From: an uncultured Hellea sp.
GTDB taxonomy: Bacteria; Pseudomonadota; Alphaproteobacteria; Caulobacterales; Maricaulaceae
Direction: 5' to 3'
Assembly: GCA_938007935.1 (NCBI GenBank)
Contig: CALLMD010000010.1
Location: forward strand, 265,176 to 329,175
Length of the DNA stretch: 64,000 bases
This document shows, piece after piece, positions 17,130 through 26,310 of the stretch; within the stretch, counting starts at the first letter, position 1; the number at the start of each line of letters is the position of its first letter. A program made the translations under genes and the position numbers. The notes under the pieces are model-generated. The model saw only the letters and a list, made by a program, of their open reading frames with translations, was not told the origin of the DNA and did not search any database.

Positions 17130-17441
17130 ATGATAATCTTGGCTTATGTGCTCCCAATCCTAATTTTGTTTATTTGGCAAAAGCGTCCTTTATTGTCTTT
17201 CATTCTGGCCGCTTTTGTTTTGTTGATAGGTTTGTTGGCCATAAACTACTTCGAAGCGCTAGAAATTTTAAAAATTTTCGAAGTTGACTCTCGCCCATTA
17301 CACTTAAACAGAGAAGGTTTTGCAGGGCTTACTATTGGGATGTCTTTTAGGTCATTTATAATAGGCTTGCCGGTCTTACTTGTAATCCATTTTGTTATAT
17401 GGAAATTTTACAAAAAAGCGGACTCAGACCAAGTTGTCTAA
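17130..17441 (+). CDS. Small membrane protein, uncharacterised
   Basis: A 103-aa hydrophobic protein with about three predicted membrane helices: MIILAYVLPILILFIW, LLSFILAAFVLLIGLLAINY and FIIGLPVLLVIHFVIWKFY. The loop between helices 2 and 3 is charged. An AAGGAA lies about 9 bases before the ATG. No family was recognised. The gene sits alone in a stretch of somewhat higher AT content than its neighbours, with gaps of 201 bp before and 228 bp after it. The hydrophobic pattern argues for a real gene, but there is no homology evidence. Confidence 0.55.
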   Translation: MIILAYVLPILILFIWQKRPLLSFILAAFVLLIGLLAINYFEALEILKIFEVDSRPLHLNREGFAGLTIGMSFRSFIIGLPVLLVIHFVIWKFYKKADSDQVV

Positions 17442-17669
17442 AGCGAACTTAATTAAAAAACTAAGTTTAATGCCACATAGCCAAGGCTTAAAATCGCCCA
17501 AAATAAGACACTGACTGCTCGGCTAAAGAACAGAACCGCTTTACGTTTCAGACCTCCCTAAAATGTCATGTTTTCGTCCCATCGTCCCACTTGACTCTAC
17601 AAGCCCTATCCCCACATTAGCTCCAAAGGATTCAGGCCCATTTCGAGCCGATTTTAAGGATAATATCTC

Positions 17670-18560
17670 ATGAGTGAAGCAACGCTTGACGTAATCAAAG
17701 ATGGGTCTGACGCGGAGTTTATGGCCGATGTGATAGAGGCTAGTAACGAAACGCCTGTGGTTGTGGATTTCTGGGCGCCGTGGTGCGGCCCGTGTAAGCA
17801 GCTTATGCCAGCTCTAGAGCGCGCCGTTTTAGGGGCCAAAGGCGCGGTTAAAATGGTCAAAATCAATATTGACGAAAACCCCGGCGTAGCAGGACAGCTT
17901 GGCGTGCGCTCTATACCCGCTGTCTTTGCTTTTAAAGACGGCAAACCCGTTGACGGATTTCAAGGGGGGCAACCCGAATCTGAGCTGACTAAATTTATTG
18001 GCCGCCTTAGCGGGGCTTCTGATCCTATCGCAGAAGCGGCTGAGCTTGTCGCGCGGGCTAAAGATAGCCTGGCCGCAGGCGATCCCGGCGGGGCGGCGCA
18101 AGATTACGCGCAGGCTTTGACGCTTGATGATAAAAACCCCGAAGCCATGGCCGGCCTTGCCCGTGTCTATATTGAGAGCGGCAATGAAGCAGGCGCGGCG
18201 GATTTAATCGCCAGCGCCGATAGCTCGATCGCCGATCATCCTGAAATCGCGGCGGTGAAATCCCAGCTAACGATTATTGCCCAGCCCGCCCCGGCGCCAG
18301 ATGAAACCGCAGAGCTTAAAGCGGCCGTTGACGCCAAACCTGATGATTTAGACGCGCGCCTAGAGCTTGCTAAAGCATTGGCAGCCTCTGGACGTAACGG
18401 CGAAGCGGTTGAGCATTTGCTCTATTCGATAGCCAAGAACCGCTCTCATAAGGGCGAAGCCGCGCGGCTATTCCTATTGACCATATTCGAGGCCGAAGGG
18501 CCAACATCAGAGGTTTCTATCGAGGGACGCCGGCAACTCTCTTCCATCCTTTTTGCGTAA
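17670..18560 (+). CDS. cnoX: Thioredoxin-TPR protein (CnoX/YbbN family)
   Basis: A 296-aa chaperedoxin-type protein. An N-terminal thioredoxin domain with active site Cys39-Gly-Pro-Cys42 (FWAPWCGPCK) is followed from about residue 125 by an Ala-rich helical region with tetratricopeptide repeats. This is the CnoX/YbbN architecture. E. coli CnoX has a degenerate SxxC site, whereas the CGPC site here is that of an active thioredoxin, so redox activity is plausible. An AAGGA ribosome site precedes the ATG by about 10 bases. It heads a run with the Lon-substrate-domain and Trm112 genes, with 18- and 12-bp gaps. Confidence 0.9.
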   Translation: MSEATLDVIKDGSDAEFMADVIEASNETPVVVDFWAPWCGPCKQLMPALERAVLGAKGAVKMVKINIDENPGVAGQLGVRSIPAVFAFKDGKPVDGFQGGQPESELTKFIGRLSGASDPIAEAAELVARAKDSLAAGDPGGAAQDYAQALTLDDKNPEAMAGLARVYIESGNEAGAADLIASADSSIADHPEIAAVKSQLTIIAQPAPAPDETAELKAAVDAKPDDLDARLELAKALAASGRNGEAVEHLLYSIAKNRSHKGEAARLFLLTIFEAEGPTSEVSIEGRRQLSSILFA

Positions 18561-18578
18561 AGGCGCGTAAGCAATTAT

Positions 18579-19265
18579 ATGAGCGCACATTATAAATCAT
18601 TAACCCGGAGAACAAATCCCGCGCAAGTGGCTATCTTTCCCTTAAGCGGGACGGTATTGCTTCCGGCTTGTGATCTGCCGCTTAATATTTTTGAGCCGCG
18701 CTATCTAAATATGATTGACGATGCGCTTAAGGGTGAGCGCCTGATTGGCATGGTGCAAAAGAAATCCAAGACAAGTGATGAGGTCGCAGAGATTGGCGGT
18801 CTGGGCCGCATTACGCAATTTGCGGAACTTGATGACGGGCGTTACATGGTTGTCCTTAAGGGCCTGAAACGCTTTCGCATTATAGACGAGCCGAAAGTCA
18901 CGACGCCTTATCGTCAAGCCCAGATTAGCTTTGAGGACTTTGAAGCCGATGCCGATATTCATAATGCGCGGCAAACATCTGAAGCTCTATCCGATACGGG
19001 CCGCAGTGACCGCGCCACGCTGACCGTCGCCATGAAGGCGCTGGCAAAAACGCTGAGCGTTCAAATTGATTGGGATAGCCTTGCCGAAATTCCGCTGCCT
19101 ATTTTAATTAATCAAGCCGCCATGATAAGCCCGTTTGAGGCCGAGGACAAACAATCCCTCATTGAGGCCCTAACAACAGATGAGCGGCGGCGGCTTTTAA
19201 TTGGCTTGATGCATCTTTATGCCAGTAAAAATATGGGACAAGCTGGCAATCAAGCCCGCCAGTAA
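18579..19265 (+). CDS. Lon substrate-binding (LON N-terminal) domain protein
   Basis: A 228-aa stand-alone version of the Lon protease N-terminal domain, without ATPase or protease parts. Typical segments are VAIFPLSGTVLLPACDLPLN, IFEPRYLNMIDDAL and GRYMVVLKGLKRFRIIDE. In Alphaproteobacteria this gene is often found beside a thioredoxin/CnoX gene and Trm112, as here. A role in protein quality control is a common suggestion but has not been demonstrated to my knowledge. No signal or membrane segment is seen. Confidence 0.92.
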   Translation: MSAHYKSLTRRTNPAQVAIFPLSGTVLLPACDLPLNIFEPRYLNMIDDALKGERLIGMVQKKSKTSDEVAEIGGLGRITQFAELDDGRYMVVLKGLKRFRIIDEPKVTTPYRQAQISFEDFEADADIHNARQTSEALSDTGRSDRATLTVAMKALAKTLSVQIDWDSLAEIPLPILINQAAMISPFEAEDKQSLIEALTTDERRRLLIGLMHLYASKNMGQAGNQARQ

Positions 19266-19277
19266 GAGACAGCGAAG

Positions 19278-19475
19278 ATGGCAGATAAAAATAAAACACA
19301 GGACACGGTTATAGATCCCAAAATGCTGAGCATTCTGGTCTGCCCGAAAACCCGCGCGCCGCTCACCTATAATTCCGAGACACATGAGCTGATTAGTAAA
19401 AAAGCAAAGCTGGCCTATCCCATCCGCGAAGGCGTGCCAATTATGCTCATCGAAGAAGCGCGGCAATTAGATTAA
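19278..19475 (+). CDS. Trm112/YcaR family protein
   Basis: A 65-aa protein of the Trm112 family. It has [19 protein letters not shown] near the N-terminus and the [17 protein letters not shown] end that defines the family. Only the CPxT half of the zinc knuckle is present, as in many bacterial homologues. In eukaryotes Trm112 activates several methyltransferases; the bacterial role is unknown. It is the last gene of the cnoX-Lon-domain-Trm112 run. Confidence 0.92.
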   Translation: MADKNKTQDTVIDPKMLSILVCPKTRAPLTYNSETHELISKKAKLAYPIREGVPIMLIEEARQLD

Positions 19476-19561
19476 ATATCGGCTCTTTGCGGCTTTTCTT
19501 TCCTTGCGCATTGGGCTAGGTCACGCCCTCAATCATCAGCTAAGACCTAAGCGAGACGACA

Positions 19562-20755
19562 ATGTTTGAAGCCCTTCAGCCCCGCCCCAATGACGCTATC
19601 ATGGAATTAATGCAGAAATGCAAAGCCGATGAGCGGGAGCATAAAATTGATTTAGGTGTCGGGGTCTATAAGGACGCAAGCGGACAAACCGTGATTTTAA
19701 AATCGGTCAAACTGGCCGAGGAAATGTGGGGCCGCGAAGAAACCACCAAAACCTATGTCGGCACAACGGGCAATCAGGATTACTGCGCCGATATGCTGGC
19801 CTTGATGCTGGGCGCGGACCATCCGGCGATTTCTGAAGGGCGCATTGGCGCGTCGCAAACGGCCGGCGGCTCTGGCGCGCTGCGCCTCGGTGCGGAGCTG
19901 CTAAAGGTGGTTGCGCCAGAGGCCACAGTTTGGGCCTCGACCCCAACATGGGCCAACCATATACCGCTTATCAGCGAAGCTGGCCTGCGCATGGGAAGCT
20001 ACCCCTATTATAACCGCGAGACACTCGGCGTCGATTTTGAGGACATGCTGGATTATCTGGATAAAAATGCCAAGCGCGGCGATATTGTTCTGCTTCATGG
20101 CTGTTGCCATAATCCGACAGGCGCAGATCTCTCGCCCGAAGAGTGGGACCGTCTCGCGCCCTTTATGCTTGAGCGCGGCTTGTTCCCTTATATTGACCTC
20201 GCCTATTTTGGTCTTGGCCGCGGTATGGCAGAGGATACTTATGGTCTGCGCAAGATGATAGAGGTTCATCCCGAGGTTCTGCTCGCGGCAAGCTGTTCTA
20301 AAAACTTTGCCCTTTACCGCGAACGCACAGGCCTGATAGCCGCGATTACGAAAAGTGCTGAAAAAGCGCAAATTGCGCAAAGCCAATTTGGCGCGATACA
20401 GCGCAAACTCATTTCTATGCCCCCTGATCACGGCGCGGCCATCGTCACCCGTATTTTGCGCGATGAAAATCTGCGCGGCATATGGGAATCAGAACTTGAT
20501 GACATGCGCGAGCGTATGCGCGGGCTCAGACAGCTTCTCTCCGAAGCCCTAGACGTTCAGGGCGGCGAAGCTATGTCACGCGCGGTCAAAGATCAAAACG
20601 GCATGTTCTCAACCCTCCCGCTCTCACCTGCACAAGCCGAGCGGCTACGTAGCGAGCACGCCATTTATATGATGAATTCAGGCCGCATGAATATTGCCGG
20701 CGCAAATGCCAGTAATATTCCGCGTTTAGCCGAAGCCATTTTGGATGTGCTCTAA
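19562..20755 (+). CDS. tyrB: Aromatic amino acid / aspartate aminotransferase (class I, TyrB/AspC type)
   Basis: A 397-aa PLP-dependent transaminase. The N-terminal KIDLGVGVYKDASGQTVIL matches the gamma-subgroup aspartate/aromatic aminotransferases. YVGTTGNQDYCADML is the substrate-side helix, LHGCCHNPTGADLS the Asn-Pro-Thr-Gly cofactor loop, and SCSKNFALYRERTGLIA carries the Schiff-base lysine. MNSGRMNIAGANASNIPRLA near the end holds the carboxylate-binding arginine. It transfers amino groups between aspartate, tyrosine or phenylalanine and 2-oxoglutarate; the preferred substrate cannot be read from the sequence. It is monocistronic, with 86 bp before it. Confidence 0.92.
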   Translation: MFEALQPRPNDAIMELMQKCKADEREHKIDLGVGVYKDASGQTVILKSVKLAEEMWGREETTKTYVGTTGNQDYCADMLALMLGADHPAISEGRIGASQTAGGSGALRLGAELLKVVAPEATVWASTPTWANHIPLISEAGLRMGSYPYYNRETLGVDFEDMLDYLDKNAKRGDIVLLHGCCHNPTGADLSPEEWDRLAPFMLERGLFPYIDLAYFGLGRGMAEDTYGLRKMIEVHPEVLLAASCSKNFALYRERTGLIAAITKSAEKAQIAQSQFGAIQRKLISMPPDHGAAIVTRILRDENLRGIWESELDDMRERMRGLRQLLSEALDVQGGEAMSRAVKDQNGMFSTLPLSPAQAERLRSEHAIYMMNSGRMNIAGANASNIPRLAEAILDVL

Positions 20756-20773
20756 GCCGCTAAAATTTATAGC

Positions 20774-21586
20774 CTAAGTAATATCAAAATCTTCGGGGCG
20801 GTAACCGGGGTCAGGATATTGAGGGTTCATCGCTTCTAGCGTGTCTTTGACAATCGTGCTGATAATCGCGCCGCGCGTGCTACGCGAATCCGATGGGATA
20901 ATATGCCAAGGTGCATGCGTCGTGCTGGTACGCTGTACCATGGTTTCATAGGCGTTCATAAAATCAGGCCAAAGCGCGCGGTCATCAAGATCGCCCGGAT
21001 TAAACTTCCAACGCTTGCGCGGCACATCAAGCCGCTCCTGAAGGCGCACGCCTTGTGTCTCTTTGGAAATATGGAGCATAAATTTCAAAATTGTCGTCCC
21101 GTTTTCCGTCAGATGTTTCTCAAAATTATTAATCTGCTCATAGCGCTGCTCGACTTTATCAGCAGGCGCAAAACCGCGGACTTTCACAACCAAAACATCT
21201 TCATAGTGACTGCGGTTAAAGACGGTAATCTGCCCCTCGCGCGGACAGACATTGTGAATGCGCCAAAGATAATCATGGGCCAGCTCAATTTTGCTCGGCG
21301 CTTTAAAGCTCGCCACATTCACGTTTAGCGGCGGTGTGCGGTGAAACATCGCCGCCGTCGTCCCGTCTTTCCCGCTTGTATCCATGCCTTGCAAAACAAT
21401 GAGAACCGAGCGATTGGCTTCGCCATAAAGACGATGCGCCAATGGCGCAATCGCGCGCGCGCTCTCCCTAATAACCGCTTTTGCTGCTTTCTTATTTTCA
21501 AAAATATCAACACGGGTCGGACACGCCGAGAGGTCAAATTTCGGGCTTAGGTCAGCTTTAAACTGGGCAGCATAATCAATCGTCAT
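20774..21586 (-). CDS. Polyphosphate kinase 2 family protein
   Basis: A roughly 270-aa PPK2 family protein that transfers phosphate between polyphosphate and nucleotides. The Walker A motif is GMDTSGKDG at about residues 67-75, and the conserved FNRSHYEDVLVVKV and DDRALWPDFMNAYETMVQRT segments follow. The lid segment DVPRKRWKFNPGD is also family-typical. The start at 21586 (MTIDYAAQFK) is preferred over the frame extension to 21640, which has no homology. Whether it prefers AMP, ADP or another acceptor cannot be told here. It is convergent with the aminotransferase gene. Confidence 0.9.
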   Translation of the reverse strand: MTIDYAAQFKADLSPKFDLSACPTRVDIFENKKAAKAVIRESARAIAPLAHRLYGEANRSVLIVLQGMDTSGKDGTTAAMFHRTPPLNVNVASFKAPSKIELAHDYLWRIHNVCPREGQITVFNRSHYEDVLVVKVRGFAPADKVEQRYEQINNFEKHLTENGTTILKFMLHISKETQGVRLQERLDVPRKRWKFNPGDLDDRALWPDFMNAYETMVQRTSTTHAPWHIIPSDSRSTRGAIISTIVKDTLEAMNPQYPDPGYRPEDFDIT

Positions 21587-21731
21587 AAAGGCAGGCTCTC
21601 TTATTTTATTTAGGCTTTGTAACCCGAAAAGTACTGCCACCCAAGCCAGAATGTATACTCGTTGAAGATAAACTAATACGTTGTCTTTCTTATGAATGCT
21701 TTTTAAAGAAGCTCAACGAAGGGCAGATTGA

Positions 21732-22538
21732 ATGACCAAAAAATCACTTAGCTTTTCAAAGTTAGAAACGTCTTTGAAAAAATGTAGGGATGGATACCAA
21801 GCAATTATTCCTACTGAATGGCGTCAAGGTAGAACAGCTTATGGCGGCCTTACAGCTGGGCTAGCATTCGCTTCTGTAAAAGCCCAGTTTCCAGATGCGC
21901 CACCATTGCGTAGCGCAAATATTAATTTCATCGGTCCAGTTACAGAAAACCCTATATTTAAAAACACAATATTTCGGCGCGGAAAAAATGTAACCTCGAT
22001 AGAGAGCAAAGCTTTGATAGGCAATCAAGTTGTTGCCCATATTATTTTTATCTTAGCGGAGAGCAGAAAATCCGAGCTGAATGTTGATTATCCCATTCAA
22101 TCTGAAATAGCCCCTGAAAACTGTGAGGACTTTAATCCAATTGAATCCACGCCTTTTATTCCGCCTTTTATCCGTAATTTTGATGTTAAATTCATCACGG
22201 GGCATCGACCTTTTTCAAACGCCCCTGATGGCCATATACGAACATGGTCACGGCATAAAGACAACGATTCAAGAACAGGGATGGCTAGTCTTCTGACAAT
22301 ATCAGATGTTCTCCCTCCAGCAGCCATGCCTTTGATGAAACAAATGGGGCCCGTAAGTTCTATCAATTTCATGCTTAATTTTACGCAGGATAACCCGCAA
22401 ACGGATGATGGGTGGTGGGATATAGAAACAAAACTCACCTCAGCAAAAAATGGATATTCAAGTCAGATTATGCGTATATGTAATCGGCAAGGAATTTTAG
22501 TTGCTGAGGGCGTACAATGCGTTGCTATTTTTACTTAA
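21732..22538 (+). CDS. Acyl-CoA thioesterase-like double-hotdog protein
   Basis: A 268-aa protein of the TesB-like thioesterase family. The first hotdog domain has WRQGRTAYGGLTAGLAFASV, the family's glycine-rich turn, then RSANINFIGPVTENPI. The second half has GHIRTWSRHKDNDSRTGMAS and SSINFMLNFTQDNPQTDDGW, and ends in the usual GILVAEGVQCVAIFT strand. It probably hydrolyses acyl-CoA esters; substrate length is unknown. It stands alone on the plus strand and converges, with a 4-bp overlap, on a decayed sugar-dehydrogenase gene. Confidence 0.85.
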   Translation: MTKKSLSFSKLETSLKKCRDGYQAIIPTEWRQGRTAYGGLTAGLAFASVKAQFPDAPPLRSANINFIGPVTENPIFKNTIFRRGKNVTSIESKALIGNQVVAHIIFILAESRKSELNVDYPIQSEIAPENCEDFNPIESTPFIPPFIRNFDVKFITGHRPFSNAPDGHIRTWSRHKDNDSRTGMASLLTISDVLPPAAMPLMKQMGPVSSINFMLNFTQDNPQTDDGWWDIETKLTSAKNGYSSQIMRICNRQGILVAEGVQCVAIFT

Positions 22539-23100
22539 CTTTTGGGCGTTATCCTTAACAACATACCATTGTCAGGATCATCCGTTAAAACCAAAATAGC
22601 GCCTTTTTTATCGACGCGAACATCACGCACCCGCACATCAAGATCTGCTAAAAGAACCTCTTCATTATTAGACCCGTCTAACTCTACTCGCCGTAGATCA
22701 CGTGAGGCTAACCCGCCAATAAGCGCATCTCCGTCCCAGTCTTTAAAAAGGTCTCCGCGGTAAATGGCCAAACCGCTTGGCGCAATTGATGGCACCCAAA
22801 TATGTTTGGGGTCGATCATATTTTCGTAAGTTTTATATGGCGATATTCTTGCGCCATTATAATCTAAACCATGTGTCGCAATAGGCCAGCCATAATTATT
22901 GCCAGGCATAATAACATTCAGCTCATCCCCTCCGCGGGGGCCATGCTCGTGCTGCCAAATAACATCTGTTTTCTCATCATATCCGATGCCTTGTACATTA
23001 CGATGACCCATTGAATATATTTGCGGTTTTGCGCCCTCTTCGCCCAAATAGGGATTATCTGTAGGAATAAACGCAGCGTGTCATCACCTTCTTGATAATG
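22535..23100 (-). pseudogene. PQQ-dependent sugar dehydrogenase remnant (N-terminal part lost)
   Basis: Codons from 23047 to 22535 encode the C-terminal 170 residues of an aldose/glucose sugar dehydrogenase of the YliI/soluble-GDH family: QIYSMGHRNVQGIGYDEKTD, NYGWPIATHG, the PSGLAIYRG blade, and the last propeller strand. Family members are normally about 370 or more residues, so about half, including the usual catalytic histidine, is missing. Just upstream, FIPTDNPYLGEEG is in frame, but two stop codons follow immediately, and GDDTLR, which fits the preceding family segment, is in another frame. About 50 bp further the homology ends. The gene is truncated and frameshifted. Confidence 0.75.
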
Positions 23101-23135
23101 TTGGAACCCAGGTACCTTTGAGCAAAAGGGTTTCA

Positions 23136-23429
23136 ATGAGCATCTATGATTTAAGTCACCTTGGAACGCTCTATTACAACCATCCTCGTCTCAGGCGAGC
23201 TATATAAAGTTTTGAAATTTGGCAGGCTTCCAATTTTCATGGCGGCAGGCGGCATTGCTATTTTTGTAATGCTCATGCTCATGCTCATGAAACAAGCATT
23301 TTTTGATATACATATAATTGCAGGCGGCGTGATAGTTTTGGAATTTTCTTACAATGCCTTATGGGTGTCTTGGGCGGATTTATATTCGCTGTTTTATCAA
23401 CGCCCAAACCCGCCAAGAAAAAAGTTTAG
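23136..23429 (+). pseudogene. Frameshifted small membrane protein gene
   Basis: Frame 23136 starts MSIYDLSHLGTLYYNHPRLR and hits TAA near 23205. The membrane-like middle (LPIFMAAGGIAIFVM, then FFDIHIIAGGVIV) continues in the +1 frame. From about 23343 the original frame again reads as protein (FGIFLQCLMGVLGGFIFAVL, ending in [10 protein letters not shown] and TAG at 23427-23429). Two opposite indels would restore a single ~97-codon membrane protein. I do not recognise the family. The end overlaps the convergent rho stop by a few bases. It may be a true pseudogene or the result of two sequencing errors. Confidence 0.5.
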
Positions 23430-24730
23430 GTATTCATACTGTCAAAAAAGTCTGAATTGGTTTTACTATCTTTTAGTTTCGAGAGTAAAAACTCTATCGC
23501 GTCCATAGTTCCCATTGGATTTAAAATACGTCTTAAAACATAAGTTTTTTGAAGCTCACTCGGAGACAGTAGAAGCTCTTCCTTACGAGTCCCTGATTTC
23601 GTTATATCGATCGCCGGGAAAATACGTTTATCGGCAACTTTACGGTCAAGAACAATTTCTGAGTTACCTGTCCCTTTAAATTCTTCGAAAATAACTTCAT
23701 CCATACGCGAGCCTGTTTCAATCAAAGCTGTTGCAATAATTGTAAGCGAGCCACCTTCTTCAATATTACGCGCTGCGCCAAAAAATCTTTTTGGACGTTG
23801 TAGTGCATTCGCATCCACGCCGCCTGTCAATACCTTACCTGAACTTGGCACAACTGTATTATAAGCCCGGCCAAGACGCGTGATTGAATCGAGCAAAATA
23901 ACAACATCTTTGCCATGCTCAGTCAGGCGTTTAGCTTTTTGAATAACCATCTCTGCAACTTGGACGTGGCGCGTTGCTGGTTCATCAAAAGTTGATGAAA
24001 CAACTTCACCTTTTACGGAGCGTTGCATATCCGTTACTTCTTCTGGTCTCTCATCAATTAAAAGAACCAACACATAACATTCAGGATGATTTCTCTCGAT
24101 AGAATGTGCAATATTTTGAAGAAGAACCGTTTTACCTGTTCTTGGCGGCGCAACAATCAAAGCACGCTGGCCTTTACCAATCGGAGACACAATATCAATG
24201 ATACGGCCTGAAATATCTTTTAGCGTTGGATCCTCAATTTCCATTTGAAATCTTTGATCCGGATAAAGCGGAGTCAAGCTGTCAAAATGAGCTTTATTGC
24301 GCGCTTGTTCAGGCGTTCCAAAATTCATGGAAACAACATTTGTCAAAGCAAAATAACGCTCATTATCACGCGGGCTTCTGATTTCTCCAGAAACTGTATC
24401 GCCTGTTCTTAAACCTAATTTGCGAATTTGATTTGTACTTACGTAAATATCATCTGGACCAGGTAGATAATTAGCTTCCGGCGCTCTTAAAAATCCAAAC
24501 CCATCTTGTAAAACTTCAAGAACACCACCGCCATTAATTTGAATATCGTCTTCAGCCAGATCTTTCATAACCCGAACAAAAATATCTTGTTTGCGCATAG
24601 AGCCAGCATTTTCAACGCCAACTTCCTCAGCAAATTGTATGAGTTCAGCAGGTTTTAAAGATTTTAAATCTTGAAGACTAAGGGACGTCATTCCGTCTAA
24701 ATCTAATTTTATTGTTTCAGTCATGGTCAT
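23426..24730 (-). CDS. rho: Transcription termination factor Rho
   Basis: A 434-aa hexameric RNA helicase that ends transcription at Rho-dependent sites. The N-terminal domain has [20 protein letters not shown], and the RNA-binding cold-shock-like domain has [20 protein letters not shown]. The P-loop is in [20 protein letters not shown], Walker B in [15 protein letters not shown], and the R-loop/Q-loop region in [23 protein letters not shown] codons occur at 24730 and 24724; either can serve. It lies 115 bp downstream of hemJ, the usual alphaproteobacterial hemE-hemJ-rho order next to the origin. Confidence 0.97.
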   Translation of the reverse strand: MTMTETIKLDLDGMTSLSLQDLKSLKPAELIQFAEEVGVENAGSMRKQDIFVRVMKDLAEDDIQINGGGVLEVLQDGFGFLRAPEANYLPGPDDIYVSTNQIRKLGLRTGDTVSGEIRSPRDNERYFALTNVVSMNFGTPEQARNKAHFDSLTPLYPDQRFQMEIEDPTLKDISGRIIDIVSPIGKGQRALIVAPPRTGKTVLLQNIAHSIERNHPECYVLVLLIDERPEEVTDMQRSVKGEVVSSTFDEPATRHVQVAEMVIQKAKRLTEHGKDVVILLDSITRLGRAYNTVVPSSGKVLTGGVDANALQRPKRFFGAARNIEEGGSLTIIATALIETGSRMDEVIFEEFKGTGNSEIVLDRKVADKRIFPAIDITKSGTRKEELLLSPSELQKTYVLRRILNPMGTMDAIEFLLSKLKDSKTNSDFFDSMNT

Positions 24731-24845
24731 CCAAAATGTAAGGGAGAAATCTCTTCAGAGCGCGCGCTAATAAATGATAGAGTCAGTAATCAGGACAATT
24801 ACATAAATTGGCATTTAATAGGCGAAAATACGTCCGTCAAGAGGG

Positions 24846-25283
24846 TTAAAACGGTTTTACGATAACCATAATAACGATAATTATCGTAAAAATAGCTGGT
24901 ATTTCATTTATACGCCGGAAAAATTTTTCTGACTTTGGACGTTCACCTGCAGCAAATAATTTACGCTGTTTTGATAAAAATCCGTGATATCCCATTAATA
25001 AAAAGACCAATACTAACTTAATAGGTAACCAAAAACTGGTTGTTAAATTACTGACATTATACCCGATCAATATAAGCCCAAATATAAAGGCAGCTATCAT
25101 CGCTGGGTTCATAATTATTCGCATGAGTTTTTGCTCTGCTTCTATCATTTTAGTTTCGAGCTCGCCGCCTTGATTTGCTTGACTATGATATACAAATAAA
25201 CGCGGCAGATATAAAAGACCGGCCATCCAATATATGACAGCTATTAAATGAAAAGCTTTCGCCCAGCTATATAAATCAAACAT
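24846..25283 (-). CDS. hemJ: Protoporphyrinogen oxidase HemJ
   Basis: A 145-aa membrane protein of the HemJ (UPF0093) family, which oxidises protoporphyrinogen IX in bacteria that lack HemG and HemY. It has about four helices. The N-terminal AKAFHLIAVIYWMAGLLYLP holds the conserved His, and KLVLVFLLMGYHGFLSKQRK with FFRRINEIPAIFTIIIV completes the family pattern. Its start overlaps the end of hemE by 8 bp, so both haem-pathway genes are coupled. Confidence 0.95.
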   Translation of the reverse strand: MFDLYSWAKAFHLIAVIYWMAGLLYLPRLFVYHSQANQGGELETKMIEAEQKLMRIIMNPAMIAAFIFGLILIGYNVSNLTTSFWLPIKLVLVFLLMGYHGFLSKQRKLFAAGERPKSEKFFRRINEIPAIFTIIIVIMVIVKPF

Positions 25284-26310
25284 AATTCCCTACGCCTGTT
25301 CTGATATGGTTTATCACAGCATGGACATTTTCAATTTTTACATCTGGTGTTACCCCGTGACCTAAGTTAAAAATATGAGGTCCTCTCGCCGTATTAATAA
25401 CATTTTGAACAGCTTGCTCTAAAACACTACCACCTATCCTTAAAGCTAAAGGATCCAAATTTCCTTGATATGGCATATTAGACGGTAATTGATCTCTTAT
25501 TTTATCCATAGGTGTATCAGTTCCAATTGCTAAAGCTGTTACATTTGTAGCTTTTGCATATTCAACCGCATTTAATCCCGCACCGCGCGGAAATCCTATT
25601 ATCGGCTTATTAATCCCAGCTTCTCTAACAATAGAAACTATCTTCTGCGTTGGCTTAATAACCAATCGTTGAAATAAATCAGGCGCTAATCCTTCTGCCC
25701 AACTTTCAAATATTTTTAAAACATCCGCGCCTGATTTTGCTTGATGAATTAAATACTCAGCGCTTGAAATAACTAAAGCTTCTAATAGATCATCCATTGC
25801 CTTAGGGTTTTCATATGCAAAACGTTTAGCAATTTCTTTAGTTGGTGATCCCCTGCCTTCAATCATATATGTTGCAACTGTCCAGGGACCCCCACAAAAA
25901 CCGATAAGAGCTTTATCTTTGGATAAATTTTTGCGAACTTTTGAAACAGTTTCATAAACCGATGAAACCCTATTTGCTGCTCCCTCAATCGTAAGTTTTG
26001 ATATATCTTCAACACTTAAAGGATCTAAAACAGGACCAATACCTTTTACAAATTTTACGTCTCGGCCTAATCCAATTGGAATTAAAAGAATATCAGCAAA
26101 TAAGATTGCTGCGTCCATATCATAACGCGTTACGGGTTGAAGGGTGACCTTAGCAGCTTTTTCAGGTGTAAAACAAAAATCAATAAAGTTTTTTGCTGTA
26201 TCTCTAACTTCCATATATTCTGGTAAATGTCGTCCAGCTTGGCGCATCATCCATATAGGTGGAATATTTTGTTCTTTACCTGATAAGACGTTTAATATTT
26301 TGGATGTCAA
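25276..26310 (-). CDS. hemE: Uroporphyrinogen decarboxylase HemE
   Basis: A 344-aa enzyme that removes four carboxyl groups from uroporphyrinogen III to make coproporphyrinogen III. The signature PPIWMMRQAGRHLPEY is at about residues 17-32; IGFCGGPWTVATYMIEGRGS and ending-domain HGVTPDVKIENVHAVI follow. The start is TTG at 26310: an in-frame TAA lies two codons upstream and no ATG occurs before the signature. No ribosome site precedes it, so a leaderless message is possible. The codons are AT-rich. As in Caulobacter, hemE reads away from the replication origin, with its promoter inside the origin gap. Confidence 0.96.
   Translation of the reverse strand: MTSKILNVLSGKEQNIPPIWMMRQAGRHLPEYMEVRDTAKNFIDFCFTPEKAAKVTLQPVTRYDMDAAILFADILLIPIGLGRDVKFVKGIGPVLDPLSVEDISKLTIEGAANRVSSVYETVSKVRKNLSKDKALIGFCGGPWTVATYMIEGRGSPTKEIAKRFAYENPKAMDDLLEALVISSAEYLIHQAKSGADVLKIFESWAEGLAPDLFQRLVIKPTQKIVSIVREAGINKPIIGFPRGAGLNAVEYAKATNVTALAIGTDTPMDKIRDQLPSNMPYQGNLDPLALRIGGSVLEQAVQNVINTARGPHIFNLGHGVTPDVKIENVHAVINHIRTGVGNYV

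Noticed and set aside
19901..20431. A 176-aa minus-strand ORF within the aminotransferase gene
   Set aside because: Antisense shadow of a strongly supported enzyme gene.
23161..23508. A 115-aa plus-strand ORF as an intact gene
   Set aside because: Its last 27 codons run into the rho gene on the other strand, and protein-like sequence continues in a different frame to a stop at 23429; better explained as a frameshifted remnant.
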